Shown: positions 48,451-61,234, counted from the first letter of the stretch. The stretch: 64,000 nt of DNA from Dallia pectoralis (GCA_029465975.1 CM055744.1:6669192-6733191); one strand, 5' to 3'. A program made the numbers and translations. Notes: generated by a model not told the origin, from the sequence alone.

Positions 48451-49988
48451 GTCTATACAATCCCAATTGTTCCAATTGATATATATTAATAAGAATAAAA
48501 CAATTTATCAAATCCAAGCCTGCATAGCCATTTTGATTACATGACAAAGACTAATTTTAGTCCAGGCTTGGTCTTGATTTCCGTCTCCAGCAGCCACAGG
48601 TCACTCTCTTCACCGCCCTCCAAGCACAATGGAAGAATCCTTTGTTCTTGGAGGATTTCTGGTTACCTGAAATTTGGAAATATTATTTTTTGTATTTGCC
48701 TAAAACTGTATTATTATCTAAGGATATTGTGAACATGATTTGGTTGACTCACTTGTGAGATCGTCCTGTGCACATGATCTGCTGAGAGATGATGGCGTTG
48801 AAAATACTGCTCTTGAACACTGTCAACACACAAATGATAGTTTAAACTCAGTAAAAACATGATCGATGTGAATATTAAACCTTAATTGTATTCTTACAGA
48901 CAACTTACGTTTTGGTCAACAGCCTCTGATGGAATAAAAATGGAGACAGGAACATTTCCCGTGGATTTCATCTTCCAGTTGTCCATTGTTTTGGGATGTT
49001 CTCTGCAGGTCTCTCCACAGTCCCCCGGCATCACGGGATACCTTCCAAAGTAGCCACTGGGAAGCAGTTTCTTCATGGCTCTAACTACAAGACAGGCAAT
49101 ATCTCTGGACGCCATCTGGCTCTTAAAACGAATGACTTTCTTGAGACTAGCCTAGCAGTTTGGTCACCAGGTTGTGCAAGGTTGTAGAACCAATCACAAG
49201 AAGTTCTCCACTTTGAAGAGGTGTCTTACTGCCACTGTGTGTCTCAGAGTCCTGAATAGAGAGGTCGTTTACGCCAGAGTAGAATCCACTCACACTGCTA
49301 CATGTGATGAGATGAAATACACGTAGAGTGACAGATGTCATGACAGTCTCCATGATCTCATCATCTCTAGCACTCAGGGATTTCCTTAAGGCAGTGGGTC
49401 CACCAGCCACACTAAGCAGTTCATCAAGTACGGAGCGTACAATCTTGACTCCCACAGGCCTGGAGTAGAGAACCCGCTGGTCCTTCAAATCGTTGAAAGC
49501 CATTGTGCTCTCTAGACTACCAGCAAGGAGTTGCAGCACAGACATAACCAGCCACATAATCAGGTCAAATAGTTCAGAGGCGTCTCTGTTTCCAACTTTG
49601 AGGATCAGACTGGTGACTATTTCTACTACCACCCAAGATACACTCCGCATACGGGAGGCTGGGAGGAAGGTCAAGTCACTGATGATGTTTTCAAGGGCCG
49701 TGTGAACTGTAATATCTCCGGGGCACCCAAAAAATTCCTCTGACGACAACACAAACTGCTCACAACTAGCTATGCTCATGCTGGAGTCAGAAAATACAGT
49801 TTACCATGTACACAACAGAAGCCTAGAAACATGAATAAAAATACAAACGTACATACATAACCAGTTAACAGAAATACATAAAGAGAATTCTTACATGTGT
49901 AGAGAGGAAAGGGAGGAACACAGTGACTCTTCAAGGCCATATAGAGGCTGAATGGATGAGCTTTCACCAAGGAATGTAGTAAAGCCTG

Positions 49989-51009
49989 AAAACCCCTCAG
50001 ACTGTAACAGCTCCATCTCCAACCCCTCAGACGGTACCAGCTCCATCTCCAACCCCTCAGACTGTAACAGCTCCATCTCCAACCCCTCAGACTGTAACAG
50101 CTCCATCTCCAACCCCTCAGACTGTAACAGCTCCATCTCCAACCCCTCAGACTGTAACAGCTCCATCTCCAACCCCTCAGACTGTAACAGCTCCATCTCC
50201 AATCCCTCAGACTGTAACAGCTCCATCTCCAACCCCTCAGACTGTAACAGCTCCATCTCCAACCCCTCAGACTGTAACAGCTCCATCTCCAACCCCTCAG
50301 ACTGTAACAGCTCCATCTCCAACCCCTCAGACTGTAACAGCTCCATCTCCAACCCCTCAGACTGTAACAGCTCCATCTGCAACCCCTCAGACTGTAACAG
50401 CTCCATCTCCAATCCCTCAGACTGTAACAGCTCCATCTCCAACCCCTCAGACTGTAACAGCTCCATCTCCAACCCCTCAGACTGTAACAGCTCCATCTCC
50501 AACCCCTCAGACTGTAACAGCTCCATCTCCAACCCCTCAGACTGTAACAGCTCCATCTCCAACCCCTCAGACTGTAACAGCTCCAACCCCTCAGACTGTA
50601 ACAGCTCCATCTCCAACCCCTCAGACTGTAACAGCTCCATCTCCAACCCCTCAGACTATAACAGCTCCATCTCCAATCCCTCAGACTGTAACAGCTCCAT
50701 CTCCAACCCCTCAGACTGTAACAGCTCCATCTCCAACCCCTCAGACTGTACCAGCTCCATCTCCAACCCCTCAGACTGTAACAGCTCCATCTCCAACCCC
50801 TCAGACTGTAACAGCTCCATCTCCAACCCCTCAGACTGTAACAGCTCCATCTCCAACCCCTCAGACTGTACCAGCTCCATCTCCAACCCCTCAGACTGTA
50901 ACAGCTCCATCTCCAATCCCTCAGACTGTAACAGCTCCATCTCCAACCCCTCAGACTGTAACAGCTCCATCTCCAACCCCTCAGACTGTAACAGCTCCAT
51001 CTCCATCTG
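49989..51009 (-). repeat. 30-bp coding minisatellite inside an exon, about 34 units
   Basis: The minus-strand unit encodes LEMELLQSEG. Copy A has one MELVQSEG in the same place. The B exon is 1148 nt against 158 nt in A, a difference of exactly 990 nt, so the phase is preserved. Most units are identical; a few carry gtaccag or aatccc variants, and one near 50580 lacks two codons. One C-to-T change turns Gln into TAG at 50656-50658. The long plus-strand frame (NPSDCNSSIS repeats) is a shadow. Confidence 0.93.
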
Positions 51010-52677
51010 ATGAAGCTTCATTTTAGTGTTCACCTCCCAACTCTGTGTGCAAAAGAGAGAACATTACAAAGGTTCTTAAATATTCTTCTATTTCTAGTCT
51101 GTATGTATGAAGGCGGAATGATTTACAAGACTGTGAAGAACAATGAGACTATGCCGAACACATCAAGCCACCTTTATACTGTTAAATGTTTTTAAATAGC
51201 TGCACTATACTGAAACTTTGTTTTGTTTTTTGTTATGTTTTGTTTTTTGTTATTTAGCATTTACACAAATGTTGTTGTAGGAAAATATAAATGTACTTAG
51301 AAAAAAGATAAACGGAATAAATACATCTAAAAATCTAGTTATAATATATACTCTATTACCAATATTTTACAGAGATACAGTGTTTATGGTGCTTTAGTCC
51401 AACCGTTCTCTGTGTCAAAAGTGCCAATCATATGATCCTCTTACCAGCTCACATATGCTGAGATCCATGCCCTCATCGATTTCCTTCAGGAACCTGAAGA
51501 TACAATAAAAGTGATTATGCTAGCTGCTCATCAGTTGTCTTACTGCCTCCACCTTTAGATAACGTTACAACCAATCTAAAAGTGACATTGTTAACAATGG
51601 GATTCATTAAATGATAGAAAGGGACTTACTCAGATCTAAAGGTGCCCCTCGCATATAAGGTGAGCCAATATTTCATGTCCTCTAAGGTTACATGAGGAAC
51701 AACCTTGTGCTGGGTCTGTAGGGACATGAACTCCTCCATGGCTCTTTTCTGCAAGTAGATCATAGAGGTGATAATGGAACAAAAATGCCATAATTTATCT
51801 ACTGTATGTTCTCTGTCAATGATGATAATATTTACCTGTTGGGCATAATAAGACTTATTCCAGCACATATCTATCGTTCTCAGGTATTCAGAACTGGAAG
51901 GATCAATTCCCTAGGGTATGAACATTGGGTTATTATCCACATTTGGAGTGAAACCAAGGGCGTAGGTTTGGTCTCAGCTTTGGTGGGGACATCCCCCCCC
52001 CCCACCACCCTAAGGCAAGTTAACATTTACTGAGAATAACGTGATTCTTTTTGCGTTTAGTTGAGATAATAGCCTGTTGCTTTTATAGTACTCTAAAGCT
52101 AAACTATAGCATCTCCATCTGGAGAGAAATGTGTGCAGACAAAAATAATTATGTAGTACCTGTCGTTTGACTTTTAGATGCCAATGCTGTTTGTCAGATT
52201 GAGATTCAAGCATATATAGCAAATTTTGCCCAGATTAAATAGTGTAATATGTATGTCACTGAGTATGGAAATGGACCATAGTTTAGGAATAAATACACTT
52301 TCACATAATAAAACAGGTAGACTATATATATATTTACTAATTTGATCCTAATCAATAGTATTATATCTCACAACAGAATCACTGTGACCTCACCTGAAGC
52401 CCTGATGGTCCAGCTACTTCTTCCACAACCTGCCCTACCGCATCTTTGTCTCTAGTTTTCTATAAATAATAAAATAATCCAGGCTTGAATAAATGTGTTG
52501 ATTAGTTGAGCATCCTAAAATAAAACAGGAATGCTGATGACTCCAAATGAATAGACAATTTGACATATTAGAACCTGACCTGAAGACTTGATGCAGTTTC
52601 CTCTGCCTGCTCTACATCTGCAGTAGTTTGCTGCTCTCTTTCCTGCATACAAAATGGTTCAATAATTTAGTAGTAAA

Positions 52678-52780
52678 CTTAAGGTAGGCTAAATACAGAC
52701 TTAAGGTAGGCTAATTACAGACTTAAGGTAGGCTAATTACAGACTTAAGGTAGGCTAATTACAGACTTAAGGTAGGCTAA
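52678..52780. repeat. 22-bp minisatellite, about 5 copies
   Basis: Unit cttaaggtaggctaattaca plus ga, in intron 1 of gene copy B; one unit has aaat instead of aatt. Confidence 0.9.
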
Positions 52781-53047
52781 AACAGAACTATCAGACTACT
52801 GGTAACTTTTTAACAGTCAACTACCCTTAGTATATCCTTAACACGTATCCTTATTCTAAACATAACCATAACCTAAGCCTGAAATTGGTTATTATAAGAT
52901 ATCGTTGGTTGATTGACCATCGTTCAGAACAACAAATGGACGTAGAGAATCCAATAATAAAGTGTAGCACTATTGTCACATTTCAGAGTATCTGTCGCCT
53001 TTGTGTTATATTAAACTTACCTGACTCGGGGTTTCTTCATCAATCAT

Positions 53048-56030
53048 AATGCAAGCGGATTATTTTCTCGTGCTCACTGTTGTCGATTTCTGTCGAATAT
53101 GATTTCTGTCGGCACTGTGATCATATTTATATACAACATGAATTATGACAGAGGACAGAATGATGTCATAATTGATTCTACATCCATTCCGTACCACCAC
53201 ATGTTTGCTATAGGCTATTCTAAAATTTTAAAATACTTAATTATTGTTTCACTTTTTTATGAAAACGCCCTACTGTGTTAAATTACATTGTGGACCACTT
53301 AAATTATCGGAGAGGTTCACATTTGGTAAAAAAAAAAAGCAAAGCTGGCGCACTTACTGAACATATAAAGTGCAATTCTTTACGATTTCACGAATTTCAT
53401 AAGCTATTGATCAGATTCAGAATGTAATGGTGGGGTTCAATATATTAACAATATAGTGGCGAGACCACAAGTGGCATCCGCCAATCCCGGAGCTTCATTA
53501 AAGCGCACTGAAAACGTTTAGTTGGCTACGTTCAGTAATGTTAAAGCTGCCGCACAACTTGTCTAAATAAATATTGTTTGCCAATAGTTTGTAGTACTTT
53601 TGTAATCTAACCTGATGTGCGTCGAGAGGCCAGGGCTTTCGGTCACCCACTGGTCTTTTTTTATTTCATTAAAAGATGTTTTGCTATGACCAATTTGCTT
53701 TACTGCAGGTTATGACCATTTCGCTTTAATGAAAAATAAGAATTTGCCAATCGGCCTACCTGGCAATTGAGCATGTTTTCTCAATCGGCATACTAATTTA
53801 AATAAAGGTTAAATAAAAACATATTAAACAAAAATGCATAACTTGGTTACACAATTACTAACAGATGTCTGCATGCTTGCCTTATGATAATGTGAATGGA
53901 CCTCATATATTTCACAACACTCCTCTCTTACCCTTATTCCCACCTCCAACGCATCTGCCAGAATAACTCGTGAATAACTCTTATTTTTTACTCAAACAAT
54001 ATCATACTTAGGGTATTTAATTTTGTTTCCAATGACAGCTTGCAATATAGTCGGGCTTTCCCACAATTTATTTTTCCTTGCCTCATCTCCCGTCTTCTTG
54101 GCATCGTCTCAACACCCATTAGATAGCAAATCCAGAGATCCCTCCCTTCTGACCATCTCCAGCTGTTTTTGGAGAAGGGTGTGTGGAAATAGGAGGCAAG
54201 GATTATTTAGTAAAGAGAAAATGCCCATCAACGAGAAGGTGCTGCACTGAGAATATCTGAAATGTAATTTCCTGGATATGCTCAGGTGGGGTATTTTAGT
54301 TATTTCATGACTCACCATTTTAACTTTGCTTCCACTTGCAAAATTGACCAGAGTAAATAGTGTTTATCATGATTGATAGCTTTGTCCATATTTAGACACC
54401 AGCATCATCACCAGTTATCAGCTTCAGTCTGTCTGTCCGGTCTTGACTGGATTTGACTCATTCCCCATTGAGGCTGTGACTGGCTCATCATGGAACCAAT
54501 CCAGTTAATATCTCCTGGCTGTTATTGTGAAACATATCGGGTCCATATTGTGGAACATTCCAGTCTGGCCAACATAGCATTTTAGTAGTCTACATGCCTG
54601 GTTGGGAGTATCGCTATACATGTCAACTGATTTGCACAGTAGATTCTGTACATTATCCAACACCCCCATATGTTCTGTAGTACAGATGTTCCAGTATTTT
54701 TTACTTTTTCTGTAGTGGTGTTCTGTAGGAGTGCACTTGGCTAGCCACTGTGTCCAGCACCACAGGGCCCTTCTGGTGGCTGGTGCCCTAGGTAGTAGAG
54801 GCTCCTAAGGTAGTTCCCCACCTGACAAGACAAACTCTGGTAAGCCCATCCCTCTATCCAGAGAACGTCTCACACCGTATTGGTCAGTCAGGGAACTACA
54901 GATGAAGCTTTAGATCACATCTCATTATTATATCCCCCTGGAATCATCCCAGCAAACTAGTCTCGTCCTATTAACCTACTGTAGCTTCAGCCTTTACAGA
55001 CAAACAAAACTACAATCCAACATATGGTCTCTAAAATCCAGTGGGTGGTCTACAAAGTTCTAGCTAGTGGGTCACAGAGGACTTAAGGTACTGGAGGGTG
55101 GACTTGTATTGGGAGTAGGGGTTGGAAGTTGTTGTAGTTTTGTTTTGCAAGTGGCTATGATTGCTAATTAGCAATATTGGCAATAGCGGGGGAAGATTGC
55201 GATTAGGGCCAGAGGAGAGATTACGAGTCAATCTATCAGGACGCAAGGAGACGAAGAACGGGAAACCTGGCGGCTGCGTTTCTGGCTTGGAGTGCTGCAC
55301 TGCTGGTGTGGAGTACTGCTTTATTCGGCATCCAAGAAAGGGGAAACCACTTAGATATTCCATTTAAAATCAGCTGTTTACAGTTACAATACTCCTGAAC
55401 AACAATAACGATGTCTAAATTGTATTTCTAATCGGCTTAATGTTATTTTAATAGATTAAGGACAGTTTCTAAGTCATCCCAAGGACAAATACTTGTGTAG
55501 TTGGCCACAAACTTCATCCAGTAAAGTATATCATTTGTGCTTCAGAAACCACAATGTGCAATTTCATCATGTTGAACAACAATAAGCATTGTCTGCATAT
55601 TCAAAAGGTGACACAGTTTAGTATTTTACTACATAGGCATCTTTGCCAAAACAACAATAGGATCCAGAGGTTTATTTATTATTTACACTTTGTATAAAAA
55701 TGGAAAGATGGAATAAGATGTTTTCTGTGAACGAGTCCTGCAAACAAACTGACTGGTGTATGTTCAGGTGAGCGTGCTTGTCTGTGTTTTGCTCAAGACA
55801 ACAACAAAGAGATATGATGCTGCTTTTCCATAGTTTGAGATTTATAGACTCAAGTAGGTGATTCATGTACTATGTAAAAAAAAATACAGAAACAAAACCT
55901 GTAATAATATTAACTTTAATGTTTAGAAAATAATCGAAGTTACCTAGAACCTGTTTAAAACTGAACTAAATTCGAAATGTTTTTTTTAACTAATGAAAAA
56001 ACAAACACATAAAAAACTGTAATGAACCTG
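53048..56030. other. Intergenic, no gene recognised
   Basis: AT-rich, with a c-rich to a-rich run (about 53330) and an unrecognised frame on the minus strand (55363-55064) that looks Pro/Ser-rich but lacks splice or family support. The promoter of gene copy B should lie just above 53047; no TATA box is obvious. Confidence 0.4.
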
Positions 56031-56039
56031 CTTCTGTGA

Positions 56040-56640
56040 TGTTTGTCAGGTGAGGCAGTAATAGCACCCAGGCGCAGATTTATTTACAATTTATTTTTAT
56101 TCATAAGCAGACAGCTCCCACACATGAAGCAAAACAATACGAAGAAAATATGGCAAAACCCAGGGTGGCAGAACAACGAAGAACAAGGAGGTAGGGCGGA
56201 CAAAAACAAACAGGAGAACAGGAACCCGATAAAACATACAAATAAAACACGGTTACATTTGACGCAGGGATGAAACAAAATTTGAAACACGACTGAGGCG
56301 AATCACAACACAAAACGCTTCCAAACTAAATTTTAAACACGACTGAGGTGAATCACAACACAAAACGCTTCCAAACTAAATTTGAAACTCGACTGAGGCG
56401 AATCACAATACAAAACAATTCCACAAAGACAGAATTCAAAAGACTGAGAAAAAAAATACGGCAAACAAGAAACAGGTGAAACTAATTCAAACGAATAAAA
56501 CAAAACTATAATACAACCATTAGAACAGACAACTAACACAGACATACAGAAAAAAATGACCTGATTTAGGGACACAAGGAACAAGAAGGACTAAGGACAC
56601 AGGACATCCTGGACAGGACCATGACAGGGGAGACACAACA
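56040..56640. mobile_element. Unclassified interspersed element with 50-bp internal repeats
   Basis: The block begins near gtttgtcaggtgaggcagta and ends near caggaccatgacagggg, a layout seen in fish elements with cag...ctg-like ends. Inside, a 50-bp unit (cgactgaggcgaatcacaac then caaaacgcttccaaactaaa) repeats at about 56290, 56340 and 56390. No transposase. Assignment uncertain. Confidence 0.4.
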
Positions 56641-58100
56641 CCATACAGATACAAACAAATAATGTGCCGTACAGCTATGAAGGAAAATAATAATCAATAC
56701 TAATCTATCAGACGGATATCTTGCAGACTAATTCAGTCTACAGTACATGACGCTAAATTATTGGTAATCCAGATCAGATTATACATCATAGATGGAGCAG
56801 GGCCGATCAGTCTGTGGTTTCTCATTCAAGGTAAATGTCCTGATTTTTTGGTTATCATTCACTAAAGTGTAACGTGTGTTTTCTGTTATGGGTCGTAAAT
56901 AAATCACTAACAGCCAGATCTTAGGTTTATTTATTTATTTGTTCAACTTTTACCACATATCAAATGCGCAAATTCATCACCAAATGAATCACTCCCATTA
57001 ATGATAGACACAGTTGTACAAGGGTGTCTGAAAATGTTGGATAATTTCGTTTTTTACTGCCTATTTAATGAAAATGAAAGTATATTCTCAAAAGGCAACT
57101 TCCAAAAAGAGCTGTGAGTCAGAACAAATCAACAGAGGTGGACTGAGAACAGCCAAATGTAGTTGGCAGCCTCTAAGTAGGCTGCTTTATCTGCCAGATT
57201 ATAAATGTATTGTAATAATTCAGGATTGAATCTATTAAAATGACTTCCAGTCATTTGACCTAACCTTTATATAACACAGGTGGCTAAATGTGGAATTACT
57301 GTTATGGATTATATGCTGTTACAGCAAATAATCTTGTTTGTAATATCATATACATTTGGCCTTATAAGCCACATTGTGTCCTCTTTAAGGTTTGAAGTCC
57401 TCAATTGACCCCAATGCAATTGTGGATCTGATATAATTTGTTTAAATATTTAAGATAAAACTTGTCTGCTTCTTTTGGCTCCAAAACAGTGTTATTGTTT
57501 ATTTTAAATGTAAGTAAAATAATGTTAGCACAAAAGGAATGAAAATGTCATTATAACAAAAAAGTATAAGAACAAAGTACCATAATTATCCATCCTCCCA
57601 GAGTTTTCCAGGAAGATCCTTTTATATACTGTTTTTCTTTCAAATATATTATATCTATGTATAGTGTATCTCTGCAGCATCTTGAATTAAATAAGACAAT
57701 ATCTGGATTTGAATAACCTGGTGTGAATGTACTATAGGCTACAATTGATACACTACACAATATTTGGGAGTGTCTTTTATTTGTGAGGTTTATGAGCATT
57801 TGTTAGGTCAGGCAGTGATGTTGGATAAGAAGTATCCTGTAGCATTAAGATGACCCTTCACTGGAACTTAGGTTGCTTGGTCATCAAAACACATTTTGTT
57901 CCCAACCTGCAGGTCCTGTGCTAATGACTCCAAGAACTCTGTGGGGAGTGATGAAACAGATGACAAGGGGTTTTGGGCACTATTCATTTCAGAACCATAC
58001 ACTTCAGAGCAGTTTACAGAGGTGTGTAGACTTTTCATATCCACTGTACATGTTTAAAATCATAACATAACAACCAACAAAACATAGCGTTTAGCGCACA
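56641..58100. other. Intergenic; one Tc1-type terminus, otherwise nothing recognised
   Basis: AT-rich sequence. Near 58018-58045 the words gaggtgtgtagacttttcat and atccactgtac match the Tc1 terminus also seen at 6652-6860 and 31537-31620. No gene. Confidence 0.4.
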
Positions 58101-58109
58101 TTATATTGG

Positions 58110-58660
58110 ATGAAGCCGGTTTTGGGAATTTCGCCTAAGATTTTCATCCACATCACAATGAATGTCTTCATTGTTCAAGCACCTTGTGAAAAACCTTATT
58201 GCGTGGCGATTCCATGCTTAAAATTGGTCTACAATGATGTCATCACATGCCTCACCCATGGCCTGAAGGAGGGTGGCACGCCCACGGGGTGGTGATCATA
58301 AACCTTTATACCTTTATACAGAAAATAATTCCTCATATAGGGCTGAGGAAAGGAGAGTACAGGGGCAGGTAGAGGATGCATGGTGGAACCTAAAATTGTC
58401 CCACACAATTACATAGGTGATATTTCTTCCCGAAAAGTTTGGATGATAAAATTGACTGTGGATATTTTTACACATTGATGAACTAATCTGCCAGTCTCTG
58501 CCATGGTAAGGCCTTGGTTCACCACATGATCAACTATCTGCCGGTCTCTGCCATGGTAAGGCCTTAGTTCACCACATGATCAACTATGTTGGCCCGGATT
58601 TCATTAGAGACAACAGTTCTGCCTCACTCTCATTGACTATAATTGTTTTCACTGGCCCCA
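58110..58660 (-). mobile_element. IS630/Tc1-type transposase remnant, N-terminal helix-turn-helix
   Basis: On the minus strand, 58610-58420 reads NEIRANIVDHVVN then, after a duplication, NQGLTMAETGRLVHQ and FIIQTFREE. This is the N-terminal helix-turn-helix of a transposase family abundant in fish. A 50-bp tandem duplication (units at 58488 and 58538) brings in an in-frame stop. The rest toward 58110 is decayed. The 24-bp array at 58690-59975 lies immediately upstream, where this family has a low-complexity Gly/Arg-rich N-terminus. Confidence 0.65.
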
Positions 58661-58689
58661 TGCCCGCCTCTCCGACCCCTCTGTTGGTG

Positions 58690-59975
58690 CCCATGCCCTC
58701 CTATATGACAGGTCCCATGTCCACCCCTATGACAGGTCCCATACCCACCTCTATGACAGGTCCCATGTCCACCTCTATGACAGGTCCCATGTCCACCTCT
58801 ATGACAGGTCCCATGTCCACCTCTATGACAGGTCCCATACCCACCTCTATGACAGGTCCCATACCCACCTCTATGACAGGTCCCATGCCCACCTCTATGA
58901 CAGGTCCCATGTCCACCTCTATGACAGGTCCCATGTCCACCTCTATGACAGGTCCCATGTCCACCTCTATGACAGGTCCCATGTCCACCTCTATGACAGG
59001 TCCCATGTCCACCCCTATGACAGGTCCCATACCCACCTCTATGATAGGTCCCATGTCCACCTCTATGACAGTTCCCATGTCCACCTCTATGACAGGTCCC
59101 ATGTCCACCTCTATGACAGGTCCCATGTCCACCTCTATGATAGGTCCCATGTCCACCTCTATGACAGGTCCCATGTCCACCTCTATGACAGGTCCCATGT
59201 CCACCTCTATGACAGGTCCCATGTCCACCTCTATGACAGGTCCCATGTCCACCTCTATTACAGGTCCCATGTCCACTTCTATGACAGGTCCCATGTCCAC
59301 CTCTATGACAGGTCCCATGTCCACCTCTATGACAGGTCCCATGTCCGCCTCTATGACAGGTCCCATGTCCACCTCTATGACAGGTCCCATGTCCACCTCT
59401 ATGACAGGTCCCATGTCCACCTCTATGACAGTTCCCATGTCCACCTCTATAACAGGTCCCATGTCCACCTCTATAACAGGTCCCATGTCCACCTCTATTA
59501 CAGGTCCCATGTCCACCTCTATGACAGGTCCCATGTCCACCTCTATGACAGGTCCCATACCCACCTCTATTACAGGTCCCATGTCCACCTCTATGACAGT
59601 TCCCATGTCCACCTCTATGACAGTTCCCATGCCCATTATGACAGGTCCCATGTCCACCTCTATGACAGGTCCCATGTCCACCTCTATGACAGGTCCCAAA
59701 ACCCGCCACTCCGACCCCTCTGTTGGTGCCCATGTCCACCTCTATGACAGGTCTCATGCCCACCTTTATTACAGGTCCCATGTCCACCTATATGACAGTT
59801 ACCATGTCCACCTCTATGACAGGTCCCATGTCCACCTCTATGACAGGTCCCATGTCCGCCTCTATGACAGGTCCCATGTCCACCTCTATGACAGTTCCCA
59901 TGTCCACCTCTATGACAGGTCCCATGCCCATTATGACAGGTCCCATGTCCACCTTTATGACAGTTCTAATGCCCA
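58690..59975 (-). repeat. 24-bp minisatellite, about 53 copies, derived from transposase N-terminus
   Basis: Plus-strand unit atgacaggtcccatgtccac plus ctct. Variants (acccac, gacagttccc, ataggtccc, attacagg) are interspersed, and two units near 59635 and 59930 are shortened, shifting the frame. Long frames exist on both strands because 24 is a multiple of 3 and the unit lacks stops. The minus-strand frame (GGHGTCHR repeats then RGRRGGHGASENN) leads toward the transposase helix-turn-helix at 58610, so the array appears to be an amplified low-complexity coding segment, not a functional gene. Confidence 0.9.
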
Positions 59976-60483
59976 CCACTCCCCTGATGGATCTCTACTA
60001 CTGAGATGCTTTGCATTTGGGATGAGGTTTTGGTGATGTCTTGTGCCCTTCTGCTAATAAGTTATATTTTGTGTGTCTGACCATAGAACATTGTTACATC
60101 GTGTGGAGCTTTGGAGACATTCGGACCAAGTGTGATTTGGGGGGATTTCCAGATGGGTAGCTGATCCTCCTATACTTCTGTTTTTATTTCCAGAAATTAA
60201 TTATAATAATTTGACCAATCAAGTCAAATAGGACTGGGGTAATAAATTATAATTCAATTACACAAAGGACAATGTCATCTAAAGACATATACAATTTATT
60301 TTGTATCTGCACACAGATACATTTAATCTGCGCTAAAATAGTGTTATAAACCATTTATTGCTTCATTAGACCTTCTGTTTTGAGAAAGAGGCAACAAAAC
60401 GTTGCTTCAATTTTGCATTATAATGGAGGCTACATTAAATACTGACTTGATTTAAAAACAAGTATGATATAATATTTTCTCAG
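59976..60483. other. Intergenic; DNA-transposon debris
   Basis: Phrases such as tgtctgaccatagaacattg and gtgtggagctttggagacat recall decayed Tc1/mariner elements. No gene. Confidence 0.35.
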
Positions 60484-60790
60484 GAAGTTGGTTGGCCACT
60501 CCCTTAGGGATAGGGTGAGAAGCTCAGTCATCCATGAGGAGGTTCGGGCATTTACAGATACCCCCTTGGGCGCCTCACTAGGGAGGTTCCTGGCACGTCC
60601 AGCTGGGAGGAGGCCTCGGGGAAGACCCACGACTAGGTGGAGAGATTATATCTCCAAACTGGCCTGGGAATGCCTCGGGATCCCCCAGTCAGAGCTGGTT
60701 AATGTGGCCAGGGAAAGGACATTTCGGGGTCCCCTGCTAGAGCTGATGCCCTCGTGACCCGACCCCGGATAAGCGGGTGTGAATAAGATG
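60484..60790 (+). mobile_element. LINE 3' end, same family as 15919-16570
   Basis: The plus-strand frame contains LRDRVRSSVIHEEVR, AGRRPRGRPTTRWRDYIS, KLAWECLGIPQSELVNVARE and a 3' tail ending gacccgaccccggataagcg. An internal segment (the LLLCVERSQLRWFGHLVR region) is deleted relative to the copy at 15947. Opposite orientation. Confidence 0.85.
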
Positions 60791-61202
60791 AGAAGTCTAA
60801 TATGAGCGTCAGTCAAAGTGGGTTTCTTGTAATACCAGGGAACTGAAAACTAAAACCAATTATCATGTTTAAAGGTGGCAAGGTTCCTTAAGTGATCATG
60901 CTAATCGTTTAAATGTGTGACTGGTTTGCGGTCAGTTTCACTACATCTTTTGTCACACATCTTAAAAAAGTGAGTAAACCCCCCACCTGCCATGAGAGCA
61001 CTTAAACACAGGCATGCCTATCCCAGTCCCGCATTATATCAGACTCACGTATATCTGGTCTTGGGTTTGCCATCTATTGATTTCGTAATGAGTTGACGGT
61101 ACGTTAGAAATATGATATCCACTCTGAATCGTGCGTAGAAATCAAAAGTAAACCTAAAAGCTCCGATTGTGCAACTAGACCCAGTCCATTCTTACTTTAC
61201 AT

Positions 61203-61215
61203 AGGCGGGGCGTGT
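61203..61215 (+). promoter_or_regulatory. GC box upstream of mst1r
   Basis: aggcggggcgtgt, an SP/KLF-type GC box, about 1.4 kb before the Sema exon and just upstream of a candidate 5' UTR exon. No TATA box seen. Confidence 0.35.
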
Positions 61216-61234
61216 TGTGCGCCAGACCAGTGCG

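Larger units (their letters stand above)
48557..53047 (-). pseudogene. Unrecognised gene, tandem copy B, full exon set but disrupted
   Basis: I do not recognise the family. In transcript order the exons are: 53047-53021 (MIDEETPSQ), 52642-52580, 52459-52394, 51910-51836, 51748-51630 (MEEFMSLQTQHKVVPHVTLE), 51493-51445 (FLKEIDEGMDLSICEL), 51042-49895 (repeat exon), 49780 to about 48912 (MSIASCEQFV ... SQMASRDIACLVVRAMKKLL ... VDQN), 48819-48753 and 48666-48557 (FFHCAWRAVKRVTCGCWRRK, stop). All have GT/AG and agreeing phases up to the repeat exon. Two lesions: a TAG inside the repeat exon (50656-50658) and a deletion of about 320 bp at about 49147 that creates a stop and frameshift. If the TAG is an assembly or allelic variant, a truncated protein is still possible. 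Confidence 0.6.

Noticed and set aside
49952..51010. 352-residue plus-strand frame of NPSDCNSSIS repeats
   Set aside because: It is the antisense of the coding repeat. The minus strand has the exon borders and the matching single unit in copy A.
55064..55363. 99-residue minus-strand frame
   Set aside because: Low-complexity, with no splice context, family match or neighbouring exons.
58576..60036. 486-residue plus-strand frame and 385- and 332-residue minus-strand frames
   Set aside because: All are consequences of the 24-bp array. No start context, splice signals or non-repeat domain belongs to the plus-strand frame.
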